Below are positions 25,959-33,831 of a stretch of DNA of 64,000 nucleotides, piece by piece; within the stretch, counting starts at the first letter, position 1, and each line of letters begins with the position of its first letter. The notes beneath the pieces are model-generated. The model was not told the origin of the DNA. It did no database searches and worked only from the letters and a program-made list of their open reading frames with translations. The position numbers and the translations under genes were made by a program. The stretch is from Tatlockia sp. (GTDB lineage: Bacteria > Pseudomonadota > Gammaproteobacteria > Legionellales > Legionellaceae). The stretch lies in assembly GCA_013697725.1 (NCBI GenBank), contig JACCWI010000059.1:1-64000 (forward strand), given 5' to 3'.

Positions 25959-26816
25959 ATGAATAAGAAGGGTCGGTTTCAGAACCTTGAGCGTTCACTT
26001 GTGCGGTTTTCTGACGGGAAATCAACTCTAACTTCGCAGACCTTTAATTTGGGAAGAAGTAGAGCTGCATCCATTTTAGTGGTTGAAGACAATATAATAG
26101 CAGCGCTTACACTGCAATCCTGCTTAAAACGCATGCACTGTGCCAGTGAACATGCTCTTAATGGCCAGGAAGCCATAAGGCTTGTGCAAGCCAACCATTA
26201 TGATCTTGTTTTAATGGATCTTGGTTTACCTGATATCAACGGCATTGAAACCACTAAAGCGATTCGGGCTTTAAACATGCCTCAGGCTCTAAATGTACCT
26301 ATTATTGCACTCACCGGTCATAGTAAAGATAATGAGCATGCCCAGCTCTCACTGTCTGCCGGGATGCAAGCTGTTTTTACCAAGCCTTTGCCACAATCCA
26401 CTTTAAAATCAATTTTAGAACATTTTGTTTTTAAGAAGAGAGAAAATGACTTCTCACAAAGAGATTTACAGCGCCCTACTAAGGTTATTGACTGGAAAGC
26501 AAGTCTTCAACATCTAAACAATGATGAGAATTTACTTCAGGAATTATTAGAGATAATTAATATTGATCTAAAAAATAGCCTGAAAACTTTAGAAAAGGCT
26601 TATCTAAGGGGTGACCTTGACGCTTTACGAGTAGAGTTACATCGAGTTCGAGGTGGAATTTGTTATCTTTGCTTGCCGCAATTAGATGAGGCTTTAACTC
26701 ATTTTCATAAAGTTGTAAAAACTCAGCCCACTGACTCGGAATTATTAGCACAAAGCTACGAGAGGGTAAAAGCAGCAATGGTTGCATATTGGACTAGCTA
26801 CAACAGCAAAACTTAG
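25959..26816 (+). CDS. receiver-HPt two-domain phosphorelay protein
   Basis: A 285-residue protein without a kinase domain. After a 35-residue leader, a receiver (about 38-155) has VVEDN, acceptor Asp87 in VLMDLGLPDINGIE, ALTGH and TKPL. A C-terminal HPt domain (about 180-280) carries His228 in ELHRVRGGICYL, with the Gly-rich patch following. This is the tail end of a BarA/ArcB/LetS-type sensor as a free protein, so phosphate would come from and go to other proteins. It starts with ATG after GAGGACTGGG. Its stop overlaps the convergent gene at 26813 by 4 bases. Confidence 0.8.
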   Translation: MNKKGRFQNLERSLVRFSDGKSTLTSQTFNLGRSRAASILVVEDNIIAALTLQSCLKRMHCASEHALNGQEAIRLVQANHYDLVLMDLGLPDINGIETTKAIRALNMPQALNVPIIALTGHSKDNEHAQLSLSAGMQAVFTKPLPQSTLKSILEHFVFKKRENDFSQRDLQRPTKVIDWKASLQHLNNDENLLQELLEIINIDLKNSLKTLEKAYLRGDLDALRVELHRVRGGICYLCLPQLDEALTHFHKVVKTQPTDSELLAQSYERVKAAMVAYWTSYNSKT

Positions 26817-27064
26817 TCAAATAATCGTGATTTTAAGTCTTCTTCAAATTGAGTAGCCCAATTAACCTCTTGATCTAATTGATAACTTTTTATTATTTGC
26901 GTGGTTTTTCGCTTAATCAGTATGATAAGTAAGGGTTGGTTTAATCCATCACAACTATAGTCGGTTTTATCCTCGCTTTCCAGAGAAAAATCATTCTCGC
27001 AATAGCCATTTTTTTTAAGAATTTTCAAAAATTTGGTATAATAATTTTCATTGATATCATTCAT
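26813..27064 (-). CDS. small hypothetical protein
   Basis: An 83-residue protein from ATG 27064, preceded by AGGA 6 bases away; a longer frame would overlap the glycosylase gene. It has one Cys pair (NGYCEN and DYSCDG), a mid hydrophobic strand (PLLIILIKRKT) and an acidic C-terminus. It lies 31 bases after the glycosylase gene on the same strand, so it could be co-transcribed. No family recognised. Confidence 0.5.
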   Translation of the reverse strand: MNDINENYYTKFLKILKKNGYCENDFSLESEDKTDYSCDGLNQPLLIILIKRKTTQIIKSYQLDQEVNWATQFEEDLKSRLFD

Positions 27065-27095
27065 TAATTTTCCTATCAAATGAGGTACCAAGCGC

Positions 27096-27671
27096 TTACA
27101 ATTTATAACCTTTGAATTTCCCTTGAGAAACAAAGGCATTTCCTTTTATATAGAACCTTAACAATTTATGTGCCCATTCTTTAGCATAGTGAACGCCTAT
27201 ACGTGGCGTTTCAATAATCTCTGCAAGCGTTTTTGGGTGTGGTGGCTTAGTTATAAAGAGCGTATCGCTCATGAGATCGGTTCCATTTAGGGTTTTATCT
27301 ATCATCATTGACCTACACACCAGTCCAGGCCCTTGTGTGCGCTCTGTCAGATTAGCAACCGGTTCCAGGGCACGTATAAGAATTGCCGACCCTGACCCCA
27401 CGGCATCTGTTACAACATTAAGGCAATGATGGATGCCATAAATTAAATAGACATAGGCGTATCCTGGAGGGCCATACATTATTGCAGTGCGTTTTGTTAG
27501 ACCTTTTGAAGAGTGAGCTGCAAGATCATGTTGGCCGAGATAAGCTTCGACTTCGACAATTTTTCCGACTCGTTCTATGTTAGAGGTACGATGAACTAAA
27601 TAACAACCAAGAAGTTCTCGAGCTACTTTAGTCGTTTCTCTGTTATAAAATTCTCGGGGTAATTTTTTCAT
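27096..27671 (-). CDS. 3-methyladenine DNA glycosylase (AAG/MPG family)
   Basis: A 191-residue glycosylase of the eukaryotic-type AAG family, close to the usual bacterial size. Motifs: FYNRETTKVARELLG at the start, VGKIVEVEAYLGQHDLAAH with the catalytic Glu and the RTSN-type lead-in, TKRTAIMYGPPGYAYVYLIYGIHHCLNVVT (the Tyr that inserts into DNA), and VLIRALEP-like ILIRALEPV. ATG 27671 is preferred over an upstream in-frame TTG. It removes alkylated purines in base-excision repair, complementing the AlkB-like protein at 19082. Confidence 0.92.
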   Translation of the reverse strand: MKKLPREFYNRETTKVARELLGCYLVHRTSNIERVGKIVEVEAYLGQHDLAAHSSKGLTKRTAIMYGPPGYAYVYLIYGIHHCLNVVTDAVGSGSAILIRALEPVANLTERTQGPGLVCRSMMIDKTLNGTDLMSDTLFITKPPHPKTLAEIIETPRIGVHYAKEWAHKLLRFYIKGNAFVSQGKFKGYKL

Positions 27672-27688
27672 TCGCCAATCCAAGCCGC

Positions 27689-27874
27689 TTATTTCCCTTT
27701 TTTCTTTTTATCAAGCAGATAAGTAGCTGCAAATTCAAGGGCATACGTTAAAAAATTCATAGTTTTTAAATTTTTACCTTTCACTTGGCCTTTAGCAGTT
27801 TTTGAAAGAACACTATTGAGAATTTTTTTAAACATGATGAGTCGTATGTAGTTGATCAGAAATTTATAAAACAT
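27689..27874 (-). CDS. small basic protein of unknown function
   Basis: A 61-residue protein with AGAGG 8 bases before the ATG. The N-terminal stretch is hydrophobic and aromatic (FYKFLINYIRLIMF), followed by a Lys/Gly-rich section and LTYALEFAATYLLDKKKKGK. It may be a small membrane-associated protein. It lies 17 bases upstream of the glycosylase start on the same strand, so the two may share a transcript. No family recognised. Confidence 0.5.
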   Translation of the reverse strand: MFYKFLINYIRLIMFKKILNSVLSKTAKGQVKGKNLKTMNFLTYALEFAATYLLDKKKKGK

Positions 27875-28045
27875 AAGTCACCTCTTTAAATAGTTGCCTC
27901 TAATTTACTATAGTACATAATATATACACATTTAAAGCTATGCAACTGATTAATAATAAACGTGATTAAAAACAGTCTCATTGATTTGAATTATCCTAAT
28001 TTTAGGCTAATCTTAAAGTTAATTATAAAGGATTAAAACAAGAAC

Positions 28046-28399
28046 ATGGATACAGTTCACCTTCATACCCTCTTATTAATTATTCAACGCAGTATTTCCT
28101 TCTGCGGCGTACTAGTTATTTTATCAGGAGTAATCCTTGCTTTAATCCGTTATTTTAAATATTCGCTTGGTGATTTTAGCTCACAAAAAGTAGATATCAA
28201 TAAAATCCGTCTTAATTTAGGCATTGTTCTCACTCTAGGCCTCGAGTTTATTGTGGCAGCAGACTTAATTGGCACGACCACTGCACCTGACTTCTATTCG
28301 GTAGGTTTGGTTGCGAGTATTGTTTTAATTCGTACCGTTCTGAGCTATACGCTAAACCGAGAAATTAATTCAATCAAACAACTCGAAGCATCGCAATAA
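28046..28399 (+). CDS. DUF1622 membrane protein
   Basis: A 117-residue inner-membrane protein with three hydrophobic helices: FCGVLVILSGVILALIRYF, IVLTLGLEFIVAADLI and VGLVASIVLIRTVLSYTL. The LGIVLTLGLEFIVAADLIGT block followed by a charged C-terminus matches the DUF1622 family, found with transporters and of unknown function. It ends 4 bases before the convergent MFS gene. Confidence 0.75.
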   Translation: MDTVHLHTLLLIIQRSISFCGVLVILSGVILALIRYFKYSLGDFSSQKVDINKIRLNLGIVLTLGLEFIVAADLIGTTTAPDFYSVGLVASIVLIRTVLSYTLNREINSIKQLEASQ

Positions 28400-28403
28400 T
28401 TTT

Positions 28404-29660
28404 TTAGCGATTAATCTTGCTCGGTTCTTTTAACCAAAATAGCAAGAAAACGCCGACTAATAAGTAAAGCGGCAGTATTATTAATGCCAATCGATAATTA
28501 TCATGGGAAAATTGCCGTACACCACCTACAATTCTTTTAGACCCTAAATCAAGAATTTTACCTATCAGCGGCTCAGTCAGGGCATCAAAAAGCGCATCCG
28601 AGGTATTTATCATTGCGATAACAGTGGCGGTCAAGTAAGGATTTAGATCTTTAGCAATTGCGAAAACGAGCATAAAAGAACCCAGACCAAAACCAAATAA
28701 AAATAATAAAAAAGCCAAAAATGGTAAAGGTAGCTGTTGAAAATTTAAAATTAAAATTAGCGCCAGAGTTGATATCAACGTGCTAAACAACATTACCACT
28801 CGTCTTTTCTTTAGCTGCTCAGCTAAAAGTCCAAGTAGCGGTGCACCTAAACCTAAGCCCACAAATACTAAAGAAATTAAAGAAGCCGCCTGTGTCTTAC
28901 TAAGTAAATAAGCTTGTTCCAAAAAAGGATTTCCCCAAAGACCTCCGAAAATGGCCACAGGTGAAAAGGCAAGACCACTATAAAAACTAAGCAGCCAATT
29001 TTGTCTATTTCTAAGCACGTCATAAACCGCTTTTAAAGAAATAGTAGAGCTAGGTTGTTGCTGCAAACGCCTTGGCACATCCCGAACGATTGAATAAAAT
29101 AACAAAGCAAAAGCAAGCCCTAGTAAACCTAACCCCAATAAGCTTGATCGCCACCCAAACTGAGTAATAAACCAAGCTAGAGGAGCTTGCCCAAACACAG
29201 CTCCTGCCATCGCAGCAGTTGCTAATAGGCCAGAAACAAAGGCATATTGCTGCGGTGGAAACCAATCTGCTGCAAGTTTCATATAAGTAACTGTAGCAAA
29301 AGCCACCGCAGCACCCATCATTATTCTTGCCAAACTTGCTAATAGTAGGGTTTCGGCTTTTGAGAACAAAATCAGGCCTAGTGCCGAACAAAAAATAGCT
29401 CCTGAGGTTAACCGACGGATAGAGTATTTATCCAGCAAAATTCCTACAAATAACTGCACTAATATATAAGAATAATAAAAGGTGGCAACTAAGGAACCTA
29501 AGCCTGAGCCGGATAAATAAAATTCCTGCATTAGAGGTTGAGTAATAATCGATGGGAAAACTTGCAGCACATATTTATAAAAAAGAAAAAAAGCGGCCAA
29601 GCTTAAGACTATTACAGGATAAACTAAAGTATGCGTTTTTGAATTTTCTAAAGTTAACAT
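28404..29660 (-). CDS. MFS transporter
   Basis: A 418-residue major-facilitator protein with about 12 membrane helices. ATG 29660 has GAGAG 6 bases upstream; an ATG two codons earlier touches that site. The MFS motif after helix 2 is GILLDKYSIRR; a second A-like motif, LLAEQLKKRR, follows the central loop. The N-terminal half resembles the nitrate/phthalate-permease-like group (YVLQVFPSIITQPL in helix 1). Legionella uses MFS carriers of the Pht family for amino-acid and nucleoside uptake, but the substrate here is unknown. An imperfect inverted repeat lies in its 5' leader. Confidence 0.75.
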   Translation of the reverse strand: MLTLENSKTHTLVYPVIVLSLAAFFLFYKYVLQVFPSIITQPLMQEFYLSGSGLGSLVATFYYSYILVQLFVGILLDKYSIRRLTSGAIFCSALGLILFSKAETLLLASLARIMMGAAVAFATVTYMKLAADWFPPQQYAFVSGLLATAAMAGAVFGQAPLAWFITQFGWRSSLLGLGLLGLAFALLFYSIVRDVPRRLQQQPSSTISLKAVYDVLRNRQNWLLSFYSGLAFSPVAIFGGLWGNPFLEQAYLLSKTQAASLISLVFVGLGLGAPLLGLLAEQLKKRRVVMLFSTLISTLALILILNFQQLPLPFLAFLLFLFGFGLGSFMLVFAIAKDLNPYLTATVIAMINTSDALFDALTEPLIGKILDLGSKRIVGGVRQFSHDNYRLALIILPLYLLVGVFLLFWLKEPSKINR

Positions 29661-29666
29661 AGACAT

Positions 29667-30201
29667 CTCTCATTCATTTTATAGGAAATTAAACGAATAA
29701 CAGACTCACTGAGCGAGCGTGGTCTTTGAACGCCCTGCCTTAACGGGCGTCTGGAGTGCTCACCGTTAAGACAGGCGAATAATGTTAATAATAGGGAGAT
29801 TTGATGATAGAACAGACAAAGCTCTAGCTTGGAGGGATTCTTTAGCTAATATAAAGTCAGAGTCTGCTTGAAACATGGAATCTAATCACAGTAAAACACA
29901 TTCACAAATCCTAACAGGTGATTAAATAATTTACAAGATCTGAGTCAGGGCTAAGTTAAGATTACTCCAGTCAGAAGATGGGACAACCCGCCCTGTTAAG
30001 ATTTTAGTCAGATTATGCTCTGATAAATAAAAGTTTTTTAATATATCTCCAGTTAACAAGTTGAGGAAAAATAACCAAGTTATTGATTTTAATAATTTTC
30101 AATTTCTCCCCTTCAGCCTTGCTAACTATGTAGCTAAGGAGCTAATATCTTATGATTCTTAATCAAGCAGTTGAGATAATGATATAGCATCAATCAGTGA
30201 A
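29667..30201. other. intergenic region with an imperfect inverted repeat
   Basis: No gene seen. CGCCCTGCCTTAACGG (29731-29746) and CCGTTAAGACAGGCG (29763-29777) form an imperfect long hairpin in the leader of the minus-strand MFS gene; a shorter CGCCC/GGGCG pair (29731-29749) could compete with it. This is compatible with attenuation but unproven. Bases 29800-30200 show no clear structure. Confidence 0.45.
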
Positions 30202-30849
30202 GTGGATATAAAAAAAGGACAAGCAATCTATACGCCTTTAATGCTTAAGGTCTACAACTTTTGGGTCTTAAATATTTCTAACCAATGGATTTGGCGTTGT
30301 CACAAAAAATTTCAACTCGAGCAGTTCAATAATTATATTAGTGCTAATCATTTAGATATCGGCGTAGGTACTGGTTACTATTTACAGGCTTGCAAATCAT
30401 CGCAATTAGCTAAAATTTCATTAATGGATCTAAATCAAAATTGTTTAGATTCTGCAGCAATTGCCCTTAAATTTAAGGGAGAAGACCCCTCTGTTCATTT
30501 AGCAGATATCTTCAAAACTCAACCGCATTTAGCTGAACAATTTGACTCTATATCTATGAATTATCTTCTGCATTGTTTACCTGGAGCTATGGAAGCAAAA
30601 CAAATCTGCATCGCCAATGCAGCAGCAATGCTGCGACCTCAAGGTATTTTATTTGGCGCCACTATTTTGTCTGATGAGAAATTACAGACTAAAGCAAGTC
30701 GTGTTTTATCGGAAATTTATAATAAAAAAGCGATTTTTTGTAATCGAGAAGACAACTTAATTTCACTTCAAACTGCGCTTGAAAAATATTTGTCAGGAGT
30801 TGAAATTGCAACCATCGGCTGTGTCGCTTTATTTAAAGGCACCAAATGA
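30202..30849 (+). CDS. class I SAM-dependent methyltransferase
   Basis: A 215-residue soluble methyltransferase. Motif I is HLDIGVGTGYYL (residues about 51-62), motif II acid MDLNQNCLDSA, motif III HLADIFKTQ and motif IV FDSISMNYLLHCLPG. The family includes small-molecule and quinone methyltransferases; no C-terminal domain indicates a substrate. The start is GTG with a weak ribosome site. It stands alone, convergent with the exported protein at 30939 across a strong hairpin. Confidence 0.8.
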   Translation: MDIKKGQAIYTPLMLKVYNFWVLNISNQWIWRCHKKFQLEQFNNYISANHLDIGVGTGYYLQACKSSQLAKISLMDLNQNCLDSAAIALKFKGEDPSVHLADIFKTQPHLAEQFDSISMNYLLHCLPGAMEAKQICIANAAAMLRPQGILFGATILSDEKLQTKASRVLSEIYNKKAIFCNREDNLISLQTALEKYLSGVEIATIGCVALFKGTK

Positions 30850-30904
30850 GTGATTTAAACAGTAGGTAATAAGTTAGAAGTTGAAACAGGGCATGAACTA
30901 AAAA

Positions 30905-30930
30905 AGCACTCGACATAAATGTCGAGTGCT
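30905..30930. terminator. bidirectional terminator
   Basis: AGCACTCGACAT (30905-30916) pairs perfectly with ATGTCGAGTGCT (30919-30930). It is A-rich before and lies 8 bases from the minus-strand stop, serving both convergent genes. Confidence 0.7.
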
Positions 30931-30938
30931 TAGTCAAT

Positions 30939-31349
30939 TTATCGATTGATAATGGAGTAATCAATACTTCCAGGAAAGCGCTGATTGCTTACGCTGTAAT
31001 CACTGACAGGTGAAGTATCTCTGTGGTGGCAATGTAAATGTTTATTGGTAAGAACAAAACGAAGGACTACAGTTTTATTAGGTTGGCTTTGAGTTGTGTA
31101 AACTAATTCACCATCCATAGGTTTATCACTAGTGCCACTGATTGTAAAGATGTGCTGTTGCTTTGAACCCAATACTAAAGGTGTATTAGGGCTAATTAGT
31201 CCCGCATTTAAACTAGCACCGTTTTTAAGATTTAATGGTTCAGCTAAATCGTTTGTCACTTTAACTTCAAAGTTGTCACAAGGTGTGTTTGCTTGAGCAA
31301 CACCGGCAATTAATAAAGTTGATACAAAAGCTAATTTAAATTTATTCAT
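30939..31349 (-). CDS. small exported protein of unknown function
   Basis: A 136-residue exported protein: signal peptide KFKLAFVSTLLIAGVAQA with predicted cleavage before NTPCDNF (about residue 21). The mature part is beta-rich, with strands such as FEVKVTNDLAEPLNL, QQHIFTISG and KTVVLRFVLTN, and two Cys (NTPCDN and HLHCHH) that could pair. The His-rich LHCHHRD may bind metal. It heads a minus-strand series of envelope and stress genes. No family recognised. Confidence 0.55.
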   Translation of the reverse strand: MNKFKLAFVSTLLIAGVAQANTPCDNFEVKVTNDLAEPLNLKNGASLNAGLISPNTPLVLGSKQQHIFTISGTSDKPMDGELVYTTQSQPNKTVVLRFVLTNKHLHCHHRDTSPVSDYSVSNQRFPGSIDYSIINR

Positions 31350-31547
31350 AATTTCATCCTTAAATATATATTGTTTAACACCTAATGAGCCAACTATTGT
31401 CTTTAATTAGGTGACTTTACTATCTCACTTTAAACAAATTTGTCAAACATTTATAGTAAACAATGTCTTTAAATTTGCGACTGCAGAGCTTTGCATTATT
31501 AAGTGGCAAGGGCCCTGCAAACCTCTCCCTCTTTTAACAAATATTGA

Positions 31548-31850
31548 TTATCGAATAATCAAATTATTTCTTATTTGCCTAACTTCTCTAACCTTCAAAG
31601 CTGACTCGCCTGCAGCAACTTTTTGATTAATAGTTCTTACAAAGCCACTCAGAACTACCATGCCTTTTTCTGTAGCGACATGGATTGGTAGCGAGGTAAC
31701 TCGCTTATCAGCTAGCAACGCAGCTTTAACATTCGCAGTAATTGCTGCATCTGAGCTATATTGATTGATTGTTCTTTCGCCAGCAACAACTTGACAACCA
31801 ACTAAAGCAGTTAGTAACAGTGCGCATATAATTGACATAAAACGTTTCAT
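31548..31850 (-). CDS. BON-domain lipoprotein (OsmY-like)
   Basis: A 100-residue lipoprotein: signal ending in the lipobox LVGC (Cys19), then one BON domain (about 33-98) with the typical ITANVKAALLADKRVTSLPIHV start and MVVLSGFVRT core. BON domains bind phospholipid or help protect the envelope under osmotic stress. Anchored at the periplasmic face of a membrane. It is followed by other stress-type genes in the same direction. Confidence 0.8.
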   Translation of the reverse strand: MKRFMSIICALLLTALVGCQVVAGERTINQYSSDAAITANVKAALLADKRVTSLPIHVATEKGMVVLSGFVRTINQKVAAGESALKVREVRQIRNNLIIR

Positions 31851-31886
31851 TAAGAAGCCTCCAATAATTTTAGTATTACCTTAAAT

Positions 31887-32384
31887 TTAAGTATATTTTT
31901 GCCAATGCTCTTCTAAAGAAACTTGAGGATTAGTTTCATTGACCCCCAAAAGAATACCGCCTGTCTTAATTCCGGTTTCATAGACTTGCGCCTTATCTTC
32001 TGGTATTCCCCATCCAATTAATGCACCGACAAAACCACCAGTAATTCCCCCTGTGCCAGCTCCAGCTAAACCCGCCGCTAAAGGTCCAGCGATGATAATG
32101 CCCAGTCCTGGGAGAACAAGACTTGTACCAATGGCTGCGATTGCTGCAACAATTCCGCCAATCGCTGCACCCGTTGCACTACCTATGCCTAAGCCTTCGG
32201 TCGCTTTTGATTCTTCTTTGACTAATATCGAACCGTAATATTTTTTACGCGAATCTTCAGACATAATCACATTAATATCTTTAGGAGCATAGCCTTTACT
32301 CAGGGCTTCTTCATAAGCTTTTTCAGCAGATTCAACATCCTTAAACAAATGTGTAGTGACTAATAAGTCTTTTGTTGTTGTCAT
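31887..32384 (-). CDS. glycine-zipper stress protein
   Basis: A 165-residue protein. The N-terminus (VTTHLFKDVESAEKAYEEAL, then GYAPKDINVIMS) resembles the flavin-domain-like start of general stress protein 17M/YflT-type proteins. Residues about 68-135 form a long Gly/Ala-rich hydrophobic segment with GxxxG spacing, as in glycine-zipper membrane proteins. The C-terminus contains GGILLGV, expected for the ferredoxin-like half-domain. Probably membrane-associated and stress-induced. Confidence 0.65.
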   Translation of the reverse strand: MTTTKDLLVTTHLFKDVESAEKAYEEALSKGYAPKDINVIMSEDSRKKYYGSILVKEESKATEGLGIGSATGAAIGGIVAAIAAIGTSLVLPGLGIIIAGPLAAGLAGAGTGGITGGFVGALIGWGIPEDKAQVYETGIKTGGILLGVNETNPQVSLEEHWQKYT

Positions 32385-32406
32385 GGTAACTCCTAATTAA
32401 TAATAA

Positions 32407-32679
32407 TTATTTTTTTAGTAAAAGGGACATTATAAATCCAACACCACCTGCTACGAGTAAAGAAGTTAAAGGACGCTCTTTAACCTTGGATACTAATTCA
32501 TCTGAATAGTCACAAACGGTATCTTCAAATTGCCCTACTCTTTTTTTCCCTTCTTCATACAAATCAGAAGCACCATTTGCGAGTTGCGCAGCCAAAGACT
32601 CCGCTTCTTTTTTTCCCTCATTGTACAAGTTTGATGCTTTAGATTTAGCGTCATTTTTTATTTGATTTAAATCACTCAT
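32407..32679 (-). CDS. YqjD/ElaB-like DUF883 membrane-anchored protein
   Basis: A 90-residue protein from ATG 32679, with AAGGAG 6 bases upstream. Residues 1-65 are an amphipathic charged helix with two KEAE-like repeats (NLYNEGKKEAESL and DLYEEGKKRVGQF). The C-terminus is ERPLTSLLVAGGVGFIMSLLLKK, the conserved anchor of YqjD/ElaB/YgaM proteins, which tether ribosomes to the inner membrane in stationary phase in E. coli. It starts 23 bases before the glycine-zipper gene, so the two are probably one stress operon. Confidence 0.85.
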   Translation of the reverse strand: MSDLNQIKNDAKSKASNLYNEGKKEAESLAAQLANGASDLYEEGKKRVGQFEDTVCDYSDELVSKVKERPLTSLLVAGGVGFIMSLLLKK

Positions 32680-33023
32680 TGTTAACTCCTTAATTAAATT
32701 AATCTGAGACTGCAAAGGAAAATCATTATCTAAATTTTCATTTCCTGTGAATCAGGATTACAGTTAATCATTTATGACTTAACTTGTCAAATACTTTGTG
32801 ACATTAATTTAATAGTAATTTTGACTTATTTTGGCATGCTAAATTGGCAATAAATGACTCAATAAAATTAAAAGTCGTATATCATTAGGTTTTTTAGAGG
32901 AAGCTAGTTAAGAAGGAGAGTGGTTGCTAAGGATAGAAACAGAAAACTCTAGCTGAGCGATTAAAGAACTTATTTTCTTCTCTAAAGCTTTCTGAAGATA
33001 GGTGATAATTAGTTAAAATTTGC

Positions 33024-33236
33024 TTAATCAGTTCTCTGTTCAGATTGTTGCGCTTTATATAATTTCCAATCTGCATCGTTTTTAAAGATATATCTACATG
33101 ATTGTTCGATAAAAAAATCACGAACTCGTATGCCAGCCCATTGGCAATATTCAGTAATTTCGTTAAATAAGGCCTCATTCATGCGCATACGAAATTGTAT
33201 TTTTTTTTCTGGGCCGGGTTCCCGCATTATTAGCAT
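33024..33236 (-). CDS. small ribbon-helix-helix-like protein, paralogue of 14687
   Basis: A 70-residue protein with AGGA 6 bases before the ATG. It differs from the 14687 protein at only about 10 of the first 64 positions and shares EPGPEKKIQFR, the EYCQWAGI helix and RDFFIEQSC. The same ribbon-helix-helix-like reading applies. An unlinked, nearly identical copy indicates recent duplication. It lies upstream of the YqjD-like operon on the same strand but 344 bases away, so co-transcription is doubtful. Confidence 0.6.
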   Translation of the reverse strand: MLIMREPGPEKKIQFRMRMNEALFNEITEYCQWAGIRVRDFFIEQSCRYIFKNDADWKLYKAQQSEQRTD

Positions 33237-33831
33237 TTTTATTCCTACTAAGTAAAAAATTAAATTAAAATTCAGATCCTAAGATATAAATTAATCTCTA
33301 AATTATCTTTACAAACAAAAACTTAAAATTCATCCTATCGATAAGGGGGTCTTTCGTTAATTTGAGGGAACCACTTTCTCATGAGCTTCTCTACACTTAG
33401 ACCTACCAAATTAAAATAAATTGATTAGATTTCTCTGGCCAACTTAAAAGCTGGGAAGGGATACCTTATTATTTATATTTAAGTTGAATTTTTGAATAAG
33501 CAGAGAAAACGATTTCTAAGCAACATTAATCATATCACAGTTAATTACTCGACTCAAGACAGGTGACATATACGTCACAGAAATAGATTTAAACCGCTTG
33601 CTAACTCTCTAAAGTTTGATTTTAACAGCAAAGGTTGTAGCATCGCGCTCATTTACACTGTGATTTCTAGTACAATTAGCTTACTAAGCTACTTAAAATT
33701 CTACCGTTAACCGATATTTTTGCTAAAATTAAAGCAGACCTCCTATTTAATGAGCTCATAGCAATAAATACGATATAGGAGTTAGGTTAAAGGCTAGATG
33801 AAGCATGGGCTCTTTTTATAAGGGCTAGGTC
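33237..33831. other. intergenic region
   Basis: No gene seen in 595 bases. GTGAC and GTCAC half-sites (33563-33567 and 33574-33578) form a short palindrome with a 6-base gap. The leader of the MFS gene ends in AAGGGCTAGGTC before ATG. Confidence 0.5.

Noticed and set aside
32927..33178. 83-codon minus-strand frame overlapping the small gene at 33024
   Set aside because: It reads a different frame of the same strand over a well-supported paralogue and has no ribosome site.
33563..33578. CRP-binding site
   Set aside because: The half-sites do not have the TGTGA-N6-TCACA spacing.
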